The notes under the pieces: generated by a model
Database searches by the model: none
Seen by the model: the letters and a program-made list of their open reading frames with translations, nothing else
What the model was told of the DNA's origin: nothing
Source of the DNA: Anaeramoeba flamelloides
Taxonomy: Eukaryota > Metamonada > Anaeramoebidae
Direction of reading: 5' to 3'
Assembly (NCBI GenBank): GCA_027625915.1
Contig: JANTQA010000048.1
Location: forward strand, 2,170,001-2,234,000
DNA: 64,000 nt
Translations under genes and position numbers: made by a program
Shown here: piece by piece, positions 35,029 to 46,100 of the stretch
Layout of the letters: each line of letters opens with the position of its first letter
How positions within the stretch are numbered: the first letter of the stretch is position 1

Positions 35029-36285
35029 TTATTTATTATAAGCCCAGCTAACAATTGAAAACCCAAAACCAAAAAAAAATACAGAGGCAATTAAAAGGAA
35101 TAATTTATCTTTTGCCAATTTTGAACTGTAGATACACCCAACTATAATACCAATTAAAGCTTCTGGCAATAAAACTAGGGAATACTTAAGAACTAAGAGG
35201 CGGTCAAATGTTGCGAATGTTGTCCAGAAAATAAAAAGGAGAAGAGTATAAAAACAGCAAAAGAAATTTGAAATCATTGCCGAGTTTATTGGGCCAAACC
35301 CAAACCAATTTTCAAGTGTTACATAAATAAAAAGCCCCGGTGAAACTGCTAGCATTCCTGAAAAGAAAGTAATTAGAAAGTACACGATACAAATTATTGC
35401 TATTGAGATTTGAAATCTTCGATTTTTCCAGTCACCAACCCAACTTGACAGCTCAGATTCTTTAATGGTTTTAAATCCTTTTTTTTCCAGAAGCGAGATT
35501 TCGAGATCTTGTTCTTCTTGTGTGATTGGGGAATTGATTGAACCCAAAGAATCTTGGAAATGGTTTGATTTTTGGTTATTTAAAATATTTTTGTGCTCTT
35601 TATTGTCTTCTTCGTTGTCCAGTTCTTTTTTCTCTTTTTCTTTTTCTTTTTCTTGGACAATTTCTTCGACTTTTTCTTCTACTTTTTCTTCGACTTTTTC
35701 TTCTTCTTCACTCTTCTGATTATTTTCCACTTTCTTTTCCTTTTCTTTATTAGTGTTATCTTGATCTCGGGAATCGGTCGGAAAAGACTCTTCTGATTCC
35801 TGATCAAGAAGAGGCACGTTTACACCCCCATTTTGAAGATTTAGTTTTTTCTTCTTTTCTGATCGTTGAATACTTTTTTTGGATCGCCACACCTTAAAAA
35901 GAAAGAGGCACCCAAAAAACAGCAGCATATAGGAGATTCCTCCATCCAAATGCTTTTGAACAACAACCTGGTACCTTTTCGTATATGTTAGCCCTGCCAT
36001 GCCCCCAACACAGATCACAAAGCCAGGAATAATTAGCCATGTTTGGAGCTGTCTTTCAATCTTTTTCTTTTTCAACAGAACATTGAGCAAAAACAAAGAG
36101 AAAAAGCAAGAGACAACATCCAACGATAAAGATACATAAATAATGCGGTTGATTGGAAAATGCCAAATGCTCAGAGACAACGGAACAAGAAACTTCCATT
36201 GTGTTAATGCTATTGTTGAACTACCAATCCCAGTCAAAAAACTTGAGAAAAAAAAGACTAAAAAAAATTCAAGCAAAAGATCCAT
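35029..36285 (-). CDS. TauE/SafE-like multi-pass membrane protein with acidic linker
   Basis: A single exon of 418 aa from the first true ATG; an in-frame GTG just upstream is ignored. TauE/SafE proteins are transporters, several implicated in sulfite or sulfonate export, built from two four-helix repeats. Here the N-terminal half (residues about 1-135) carries TGIGSSTIALTQWKFLVPLS in helix 1-2, and the C-terminal half (about 289-418) carries the equivalent FFSGMLAVSPGLFIYVTLEN followed by GPINSAMISN. The two repeats are joined by a roughly 150-residue soluble linker with EEKVEEKVEEKVEE and EKEKEKEKK, likely coiled-coil or disordered. The glycine-rich repeat signature is degenerate (GIGSS instead of GIGGG), so substrate cannot be inferred. 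The call rests on the duplicated helix pattern. Intron-free. Confidence 0.7.
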   Translation of the reverse strand: MDLLLEFFLVFFFSSFLTGIGSSTIALTQWKFLVPLSLSIWHFPINRIIYVSLSLDVVSCFFSLFLLNVLLKKKKIERQLQTWLIIPGFVICVGGMAGLTYTKRYQVVVQKHLDGGISYMLLFFGCLFLFKVWRSKKSIQRSEKKKKLNLQNGGVNVPLLDQESEESFPTDSRDQDNTNKEKEKKVENNQKSEEEEKVEEKVEEKVEEIVQEKEKEKEKKELDNEEDNKEHKNILNNQKSNHFQDSLGSINSPITQEEQDLEISLLEKKGFKTIKESELSSWVGDWKNRRFQISIAIICIVYFLITFFSGMLAVSPGLFIYVTLENWFGFGPINSAMISNFFCCFYTLLLFIFWTTFATFDRLLVLKYSLVLLPEALIGIIVGCIYSSKLAKDKLFLLIASVFFFGFGFSIVSWAYNK

Positions 36286-37478
36286 TTTCACAAAAAAAGA
36301 AAATGAATTGGAAGTTTGACAAAGGTATTTCGATTTTTTTTATTGGTCCAAAAACACCACTTTTTAGGTTTTAGAAACTCCAATTCGGCTTGGTTGATTT
36401 TTAATCCAGATTGACTCAATAGTGTTTCGTTTTTTGTCAATTAAAAATTTATTTTCTGATTTTGAAAACCAGTTTTTTATTTTCGCCTAAGAAGATTTAA
36501 TTACTCATAATTAGGTACTAATATAATCAAACAACCAGTTTCTAACAATTCAAATGAAATTAATTTCGAAAAAATCGAAAAAAATAAATGATTTCAGTTT
36601 GCTTTTAAGTTGATAAATTCAGATGCGATTTCCTCCACCCCCGTGCATGGGACGATACTTCAATTTGTTTATGCTCTTTATCTTTTTAATAAAATACTTT
36701 TTAACCAAGTATTCATGCAAAAATCACATATTTGTACCTTTAATAATAATTTTGAAGCTCAGAGAATTCCTTCGTTATTGGTTCGTTTCTTATTAAATTT
36801 ACTTGGAACTAAGGGTAAATCTGATTAAGGTTCGGATTATAAATACAAATAAAAACACCTCTCTAATAGTTGTCAAAATAATGTGTGAAGAAATGTTTAA
36901 CCACATCTTTCAAAATAAAAAGCGTGTTTTTTTTTGTTATAGAAGACGTATATATCAACCTATCAAAGAAACTGTCTATAGACTCAGAGAAAATATGAGA
37001 CTGATAACTCCAAGTTCTATTATTTAAAAAGAAATTCCAAAAATAAAGATCAAAGGTGAAATTTTGTCTCAAAAAATAGAGGAAATCTTTTTAATAAAAA
37101 GAACAGAACAAAGCAAAAAGTAATAAAAAAAATTTTTTGAACAATATGCATTACGAAAAATTTTCAACTAATTGCAATCATAATTTAAAATTTACTTAAA
37201 ATATCAACGGCTTTACCTCTCAAAGTTGATTTCAAATAAGATATACTGTTGGGTAATGAATTAGATATTGCATTTAAACAAGAAGAAAAAAAAAGCACGG
37301 ATTCTTTTTTGAAAAGGGTTTTTTAAGGCTTGGAGGACATGTTTTTTTGATCACTATCGATTTCTTTTGAGATACTTTCATGAATTTTAAGCTTTATTGG
37401 AAGCCTTTATTCTAAAAAAACTTTAAAATTCTTTGAAAATTTAAAAATCAATATTACAGACTAATTCAGAAAAATCCT
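36286..37478. other. Gene-free DNA at the strand switch, left part
   Basis: Upstream of the TauE-like gene. It contains a short GC-richer segment (about 36620-36655, CCTCCACCCCCGTGCATGGG) and a reverse fragment of repeat R6 near 36910. Open frames on both strands at 36803-37072 are readings of this repeat. Confidence 0.45.
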
Positions 37479-38700
37479 TTAAGGTTATAGTAAACATAGA
37501 AAAAATCTTCAAGTAAACCCAATAGTCAATTCCAAAAAATTTTTACTGCATCTTGAAATTTCAAAACAAAGTAAAAAACTGATTACTACAAACGCGAAAC
37601 TTGATCTTAATGCTATTTTCCGTAAACAATTATTGTTTTTTTCAAAGTTTGATGCATTTTTCCGATTTTTGAAAAAGTCAAAATTCAACCATATTCTGAA
37701 ATATTTAAATAAAAAAAATTTTCTTTGGAAGGAAAAAGAAATTTTATTATCTTTAAAGGAAGTGTACAAAATACACTTTAAAAATAAAACCACAAAGTTC
37801 TACAATAAAATAATTTAAAAAATCTACTTCATTAAAAAAAATTGCAAATAATTATTTTAAACTTGAAAAAAATCTAATTTTTAACTCAGGGAATAGTATG
37901 TCTCAATTTTTTCTTTTTATTGAATAGAAAAATCAGAGAAAAAAAACCCAAATAATTAAATTAAAAATTCTCCCAAAATATTTTTTTTAAATCTGAAAAA
38001 TTCAACTTATAAACAAAAGAGTTACTTTTAATTTGGTTATTTATAATTAATAATTAACAACCCAATCTTAATTGTTTCAGTAAGTTATTAACAACCCAAA
38101 GTTTAAAAGTATCATTGGATTTTACAATTATTTTCTAATTTTTTAAATATTTTCAAACAAATTAAATCAATTCAAATTAATAATTCTAATAATAAAAAAA
38201 ATAATAGATATTATAAAATAACTGATTTTAAAAATTACAGTTCCTTGTTTATACTCTGAAGATTTAAAAAGGAATATTACCCACTCTGATAAAATTTCAA
38301 GAATTTTGATAAATAATTGTGAATTTAATAGATGATCATTTTTAATAGATCTTCAAGGATTAAACATTTGATTTATTTTCCTTTTATTTATAAAATAAAA
38401 TAAAGGTTTGTTATTTCTTCCTATAGGTCCTCTATAATTACTAAATGTGAGATTTCTTCAAAATCAAATTTTTTGAAAATTTTTCATTTTTTCTAATTGA
38501 CCCAAAAATCCAAACAAAAAAAGGATTAGATATTTTGACTGAAAATTTCATTAAGAAAAATGAACTTCTTTTAAAAATTATAACACACCACACTAAAGTT
38601 GAGAAATGCAGTTGAATTTTGTGTTTAATTATATCCTTGTTTAAATAATTACTCTATTAACTTGGTAATAAAAAATAGATAAGAGTTACTAGCCCCTTAA
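37479..38700. mobile_element. TTAA-ended element, family R1, second full-length copy
   Basis: TTAA at 37479-37482 and 38697-38700 enclose 1.2 kb that aligns along its whole length with 22258-23474, for example AACAACCCAATCTTAATTGT and AATAATAGATATTATAAAAT. The left terminal repeat is more worn than the right. Confidence 0.75.
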
Positions 38701-38787
38701 ACTTTTTTGTTCTCTTTCCAATTTTTGAAATTGTCTTACTGAGCTTTTACGAATTACAATTCCTGAAATTCAAAAAAATATTATCTT

Positions 38788-39252
38788 GTGTTGGGTGGGG
38801 CTACTTGTTAATTAAGTACTTATTTGATCGATCATGTGTTTGGAATGCAGTTTTAATTATGGCTCAAAATAACATTTTTTTACAAAATCCGAATTGAAGA
38901 GTGTACTTTTATTATATTGGAAGTTTCATTATAAAAAAATGTGATTTGTTGTTGTTGGTTGAAGTTTTTAATTATATATGATTTCATTTAGAGCTTTTAA
39001 TTTTTTTTTTTTCATTTAGTTAATGGACTGAGAAGTAAATCAAAATTATCCTCTTCAACCAAAAAATCTAAATTCTGTATTAAGAACCTCTCAATCAAAT
39101 AATCTTAGATTCTTTAATTCAAATTTGGGTAAAAAAAAAAAATAAATAATCAAAAATTGCGATTTTGAACCACTATTAAACCCCATGCCAAATACAAGAT
39201 TGATCATATAAGTACCTAATTAACAAGTCACTACACCCAACACTATATATTT
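38788..39252. mobile_element. TIR element, family H
   Basis: Inverted repeats of about 45 bp: the left GTGTTGGGTGGGGCTACTTG followed by TTAATTAAGTACTTAT is answered on the right by ATAAGTACCTAATTAACAAG and CACTACACCCAACACT. About 465 bp, no coding potential. Confidence 0.8.
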
Positions 39253-41214
39253 TTTTTTCAATATCAGGTATTGTAATCCTTAATTATTGTATTTTTTGTT
39301 TCTAAATTCAATATAAAAATTGTAAATTCGTTGACAACAAGATGGTGTCTATGAAAAAAAAAATATTTTAAAAATACTTTACACTTATAAAAATCTGGAA
39401 ATAGAACCAAAAAGTTTAAAAACCCTTTTTTGAATTTATCTGTCGAATAAAAAACATAATATATTTTTAATGTAATTTGTGAAAATTATTTATTATATTT
39501 TCATCTCCATTTCAAGTGAACCAAGTCTACTTGAAGAGTAAAAAGTTACTAAACCCCTTGAATAGTATTCGAAGTGGAATATCAAAAAATTTGATATTTT
39601 TTTATTACTTTGAAAGATGACTAAAAATTAGAATAAATACCAGTTAGATAAATTAAACAATTAAATTCAAAGAGAAATTCCTGATTCTTTCAACTAAATC
39701 TACTTATCCCATTTATTGGTCCTTTGTATATGGATTTGATTAGTGATTATTGTAATCATGGAAATACACCAATTTAATCTTAAAAAGGTAAAAATCTATT
39801 AACTTCCTTTTCTGATTTTTTAAGAGCACACTTTAATAAAAAAATGCTTATTTGTAATCCTTCTTTGTACATTTGTTTGGTACTTTTTAAAAATATAATA
39901 TTGGAAAAAATGGCCGGCATGAAAAAAACCCATACATGATTTTTTATACAGTGAATATTCGTAAAATTGTTTTTTAATTTCTTTTATTTACAATCAAATC
40001 CTTATTTTTAAGAAAAAAAATTTTAAAATTATAACCCAGCTACTTATTAGAATGATGATAAATTCAATTATGCTTGTTCATAAAACCATTCAATCAATCA
40101 AAACAAGAATAAAAATTATCATTTTCCAAACTCTACTAAACCTCTATAAAACGAAATTAATTTTTCAAAAAAAGTTGATCTACTTAGGCTATCAAACAAT
40201 TACTTGAGTATTCTAGAGAACCCCCCCCCCCCCTTTAATGAATTTTAGGTAGATTTATTACTTAGTTCATAAAAAATTTGGTTATTTATATAAAGAGTTT
40301 GATTGAAAATATTTGAAAATTTCATAACAATTTTCATGATATTCTATTAAAAATCTATATGAGATTTTTTTGAAACACAAATTTTTTTTCACTACTATTT
40401 ATGTTGATTTATTTTTGAGTGAACTAATAATTCTTTAACAATAAATTTGGTAAAAGTTTTCAAATTGAAAAAAGGCCATGTAATTTTATCTCATTGAAAT
40501 TTTGTAATACCAGTGTTAAGTGTTATCTAAATTTAGAATCAAGTGAAATAGCATTTTATAATGTAAAACACATTGATTGGTTGACAATAAAAGTGAACCT
40601 ATCGAATTTACCAAAATATAAAATTTAGGATTTTGTAAAAAAATTGTTAAGTATGGAAGTATTAAATGAATTCTTCAACACATCGGGAAATATAAAACCG
40701 TTTTTCAATAAACATTTTATCGTCTTTTATTTTTATATTAAAATTCGTAATTTTATCAAAACAAAAAAAATTGATATTTTTTAACGTTTTTACTTGTTTT
40801 TATTTTATATTCACTAGGGAATCTTTCCAAACAAGTACAAAGTTATCCACGATTCTGAAAAGGTTTTTTCAAAAAAAAAATCTAACAATTAATTACTTTT
40901 ACAATTTTAAATAACTTAACTTATAATAAACAACATTAATTAATAAAAGATCTCCCATCAAAAATTATTTTTCAATATATTGATAAATTTGAGTTGGAAA
41001 ATCCAATTTTCCTCGTTATATTAAGATTTTTTTCAAATTTAATTGTAAATAATTGAATAATTGTTTTTTTTCATTATTTAATGGTTATTATATTATGTTG
41101 TAAAAGTATTTTAAATTTAATAAACATCTTTCAAAGGGAGAATCAATTATTTTGATAATTAAAGAATTAATTATTGATTTAAATTGAAAAATTATTTTTT
41201 CTTTAATTTTACCT
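39253..41214. other. Gene-free AT-rich DNA
   Basis: No exon, RNA gene or delimitable repeat seen. A run of thirteen Cs is at 40221-40233. Confidence 0.5.
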
Positions 41215-41890
41215 TAGATTTTTATTAATTTTGGAAAAAAAAAAACGTAAAATTTATTTAATTTTCGTTTTATTCCAAAAAATAAAAAAAAAATTTTTTT
41301 CTCTGTTTTCTTGAGTTTTAAGTTTATTTGGAAAATCAATTGATTTTCCAAATAAAAAATATAATCACCAGAAAATTTCGGCACTCTTAGGGCACTTTAG
41401 TAAGGTTTTTCAGGATTCTAGAAAAATCGAGTAAAAATCATAGAGTTTACTCAATTCTTTTAAATTCTGAAAAAACTAGTAAACTTTTCAAGAGGTTTTT
41501 CTCGTCAATAAAATCAAAGATTTTACTCGGTTCTTTTGAACCCTTGAAAATATAGGACAGTCAATATTTATCATCGGTTATTTTTTTTTGATAGTTAATT
41601 TACATCAAAATATTTAAAATGTTTTCAATGCTATTAGTTATTGAATGTTCAAGGAAAATTTCCTAAAGTTTAATTTAATTAACATTCATGGTCACACCCA
41701 TTATAAAATTTATACCGCAAAATATACCTTTTTTTCTGAACTAGAGACTTTGAAAAAAGGATGTATTATTGACAACAATAAATACAATACCCTCAAGAAT
41801 TCGAATTTTTGGAATTTTTTTATATTATAAATTAACTATATTATTAATGATGAAAGGTTAATGAAAGTATTAATTTTGTCTAAAATTTTT
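41215..41890. repeat. Palindrome array H5 with conserved tail
   Basis: Palindromes with AAATCAATTGATTTTCCAAA (about 41325-41355) and a TCCAGAATTT-type unit (about 41405-41475) are followed from about 41557 by the same 330-base tail as at 10350-10690 (CTATTAGTTATTGAATG, GACAACAATAAATACAATA, GATGAAAGGTTAATGAAAG). Confidence 0.7.
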
Positions 41891-43110
41891 TTTTTTTTTA
41901 ATTTTATTTTTTTAATTGGTGAGGTAAGAAGATATTTATTCAATTATTTTTTCATTTATGTTAGTTATTAGATTAAAAGAACCAATAACTCCACAAAATT
42001 TAATAATTCACCTATAAAACAATCTTTCAATATCTAAATAAAAACCCCTTTTCAAACAAAATATTCTTGTTTACCTTACGATTTTATATTGTAAATCCAA
42101 TCAAACTTATAAATCAAAATAGATGTTTTGTTTGCTATTACCAAACTTTGGATTAATAATTAAACTCTTTTTTTATCTTTAAAATTGTAAAAACTCGATT
42201 TTTTACAACACTCCCAATTTAAACTTGTGTCAAACAAATAAATCTATAAATTTCTTGTTATTAAATTAATTTTTTTTTCTGATAAAAATTAATTATATCT
42301 TTTAAATCCCAAATTTCTATCATATTATAACCCTGTGTATTATATTAGATCAATAGTAAATAAATTCATTTTTTAACATCCTTTAAAATTCCTATCTTGT
42401 GCCTAACGAATCAACAAATATCCAAAATAACTCATCTACACACTCTTCAAATGATGTATTTTTTCCAATTTCAAGTGATATCAACCTTAAATATATGAGT
42501 ATAATCCTTGATGTAATACTCTTGCATTAACACAAATTGATCGAAACTAAAACTGTTCTTTTTCTTGTTTAAATTGAAGAGGAAGTCGATAGAAAGGGTT
42601 AAAATATCCTCACTAAACTTTTTTTTTTTGATATTGAGACAATTCTAATTGTAACTATTATCAAGATTAAAAAATTAGTAAATTTCATTACTCGTCTTGG
42701 AATTATAGATGAGACGATATTTCAACTTCGTTCCCAATTTGTATGTTTAAAAAATTTCCCAAATTACAACTTACTTTTTTGAAAACTCAATGATAAAAAG
42801 AACAATCTGGAAAAAGTAGTGAAAATTATTACCAATTAAAAATTTAAATACCAGTAAAAAGGATATTTAGTTTCCAATTTCCTTAACAGTAATTGAGCGA
42901 ATAACAAACCGTGTAGTAAAATTTATTAGAGAAAATTTAATGAAGGAGGATCAATTGCATAACAACTTTCTTTTCAACTTTTTTGGGATAGAAGAAACAA
43001 AGGAAAACATTTCTTCACAATGATAAAACAGATGCTATTATTTTAAGGAGAATGTATATCAAACCCATTTTGAAAAAGAAAAAGTATCTAAAATAACAAC
43101 CGATATTTAT
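41891..43110. other. Gene-free DNA upstream of the ALG3 fusion gene
   Basis: AT-rich. It should hold the promoter of the plus-strand gene, but I see no motif I would trust. No exon recognised. Confidence 0.45.
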
Positions 43111-46100
43111 ATGGGTTTTTTCATTTTTTACAAACTTTTCTTATCTATGCGTTTTTTTTCTTTCATTCTCCTCTTTTGTTTTTTAACTTTTTCTTTTTGT
43201 TTTTCGATTCAGGATCTCAAAAAGTCTCTTTTTTTGAAATCAAAAAATGAGCCAAAATGGATCCAAATACGAGACGGTCCCATTGGTTTAGGATCAAAAA
43301 ATGAGCAACACCAAAGGTAACAACAATTTTTCTCTTTTTTTCTTTTTTTTTTTTCTTCTATTTGATCCTTCCAAAAACAAAATAAAAAAAATCGATTTTG
43401 TTTATTGTTTCTTCAAAACAAAAATACAAAAACGAAAACCTATTTTGCTTTCTAATCGTTTTTAAAAAAGTCTAACTGAAAAAGAAGAAAACAAAGTTCT
43501 GAAAATAGGACACTTTAAGTTTTTCAACTGTTTTATTTGGATACTTTTGCAAAATTTTTTGCAACTTTTTTGCGATCGAAAATAATTTTTTTTGTTCTTC
43601 ATTGATCTTTAAGGTTTATGGTTCTTGAAATGGGAAAAAAAGGTTATTTGTTTTTTTTTTTTTTATTATTGAAGAAGTGTAAATTACACTCTAGTTGCCC
43701 TTAGACTTAAATTCCCTTTCAGAAATTTAAGCAAAAAATCATAGATTTCACAATTATTAATTAATGAAAATAATTTCAAACTGTCTTGTTTTAAAATTAA
43801 TTCATTAAGGATTAATTTCTTTTAATTTGTTATGAAATATTAATCTACTATCTTTTCCATAGGAAGGATATACCCATAAAAAATGATTAATATTTTCTAT
43901 TTTTTCCTTTTGTTCATATATTAAACATAAAGGGCAAAATTTATTTGAATTTTTATTGATTACATAGCAACACCTATATAAACAATTAGTAAATGATCTG
44001 AATTTTAGAATTGTTAATTTGATGGATAACTTAAATATTTTTGGGTTTTAAATAAATAATTCTGATTTTTAATTATTGCAATATATATTTGTGGAAAATC
44101 GTCAAGTGCTGTCGAGTGTCGTAAAGTGCCTTCAAGTGCCTAGGTTTACCGGATTTTCTGTTTTATTTATAAAGTGCTCTAGGTTTTTTTAATAAATTTT
44201 CGGTTTATTTCAAAAAGTAAAAAAAAATCTAACGAAAATCTATTGATTTTCCAAATAAACAGAAAACTCAAGAAAACCTAACGGCGGTTTTTTTTAATTT
44301 GAATTCAAAAGAATTGAAAAATTTTCTTTTAATTTCTAAAATTAAAAAAGATAATGGCGGTTTTCCAGAATTCAAAAGAAGTAAGTAAAATCTTTGATTT
44401 AACTCAATTCTATTAAATTAAGGAAAACCTAACGAAAAGTGTCCTCAAGTGCCCACTTTTCCAGAATTCAAAAGAATAGAGTAAAATCTCAGATTTTTCT
44501 CAATTCTTTTGAATTCTGGAAAAGCTAAAGGCGTTTTTTTTTAATTTAAGAAATAAACCGAAACTTTCTTAAATTTTATGTTTATTTCTAAAATTAAAAA
44601 AAACATAATGACACTCTCAAGTTTTAGAATTCAGCAACTCGTTATATGTGTACTTATATAAGGTATTTCCAAAAAAGTGGGGCATTTTTTTTCACTTTTT
44701 ATAAAAAATCATCATTATTAGTGATGGTATTTATTAATCGACAATACCAAATTAAGTTTAATATTAATACCGATTAAACCAATGACCTAAGGTATTTATT
44801 TCGAAATATGTTAGTTGAAATATTCCCAAAAAATGAAAAAAAAAATAGCTCTTTTTTTGGTTAAAGCAATGTACGACCAATTTCAATAAAAAACCGGAAA
44901 TATGGAAAGGGAACAAATGATTTTTTAAACACTAAAACGCAGTTATATGTTTTTAATTATATTGTAAAAATTGTTGAGATTAAAAAAGTTATGGAAATGG
45001 CTTTTTCGATCAAAAAGAAAATAATAAACGCCAATTTTCACCTCTATAATATATCAGATAAAATCAAGATCAGAAATTTTAATATTTTTTATTTATGTAA
45101 TACAATACTAAGAAACAAAATGAATTGTTATCAAGAATCTATAAATGGTAGTTAATGATATTGGATGTTTAAATATTTTTTTGAAGATTGGGTTTAAAAG
45201 AGATATTTTAAAATAAATTTGCCCCACTTTATTGGAAATAGCTTATTTCAATTTTAAATTCAATTAAATCTTTTGAATACCAGTTGATTTTATTATTTAT
45301 TCTTTGATTAAATTTTATTAATTTTTCTAAATAAGGAAGAGATAACTTTTTTAATTTATTCTTTAATTTAAATTATTTTTTTATTTACTGAAATTATCAT
45401 ATTTTCGATTTTAATTTCTGTTTTGTAAATAATGTTTGATATATTTCTGTTGATTTTACATATTTCAGTTATAAATGAATTAATCCAAGAATTTAAGTAA
45501 TTTAAAGTTTTTATTTCATAATTAAAAATGTTCGAACCCATATCTTAATTAACTTAATATAAATGATTTAAATAATCTAATATTCATATTATTGTTCATA
45601 GAATTGTTATTAAATAATTGTTTAGAGCTATTAAATATCTCTTTTGATTTTTTTAAATTATAAACTATATGTGAAATTTTATCGAAATAAATACCCAAAT
45701 ATTTAATTTTTTTTAAAATCTTTTGAGATAACTGTTTTATCTTTATTAGATTTTAGTCCAAATTGAAAAAATATTATTTGTTTATCGTGCAATTTTCAAT
45801 CTATCTATCTATTTCAAAGGCAACTATGTACCAAAAGTAAAAAAAAATATCCTATTAAAAAAAAAAAGAGAAGAAATCAGTCAAAATTATCGAAAATTGA
45901 TTTTTATTATCGAAAATTTAAAAGTCTTTTTCATTTTTCAGTTCTGTTCAAAATGAAAAAAAAGTTTCTTTTTGCTTTGTTTTTACAAAAAAAGAATTTT
46001 TAATAGAACTTTTGATAAATTTTTGGCAAAATATAATTTTTTTGCAACCAATCACTACTCTTATTTGCTCAGTATAACATTTTCTCGTAATATACCCAAG

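Noticed and set aside
35465-35796. Plus-strand open frames opposite the TauE-like gene
   Set aside because: Antisense shadows of the acidic linker repeat.
35029-36285. TauE-like gene as bacterial contamination
   Set aside because: Base composition, codon bias and the E/K low-complexity linker match the surrounding eukaryotic genes.
36610-36665. GC-richer stretch considered as a tRNA
   Set aside because: No T-loop, anticodon stem or acceptor pairing could be drawn on either strand.
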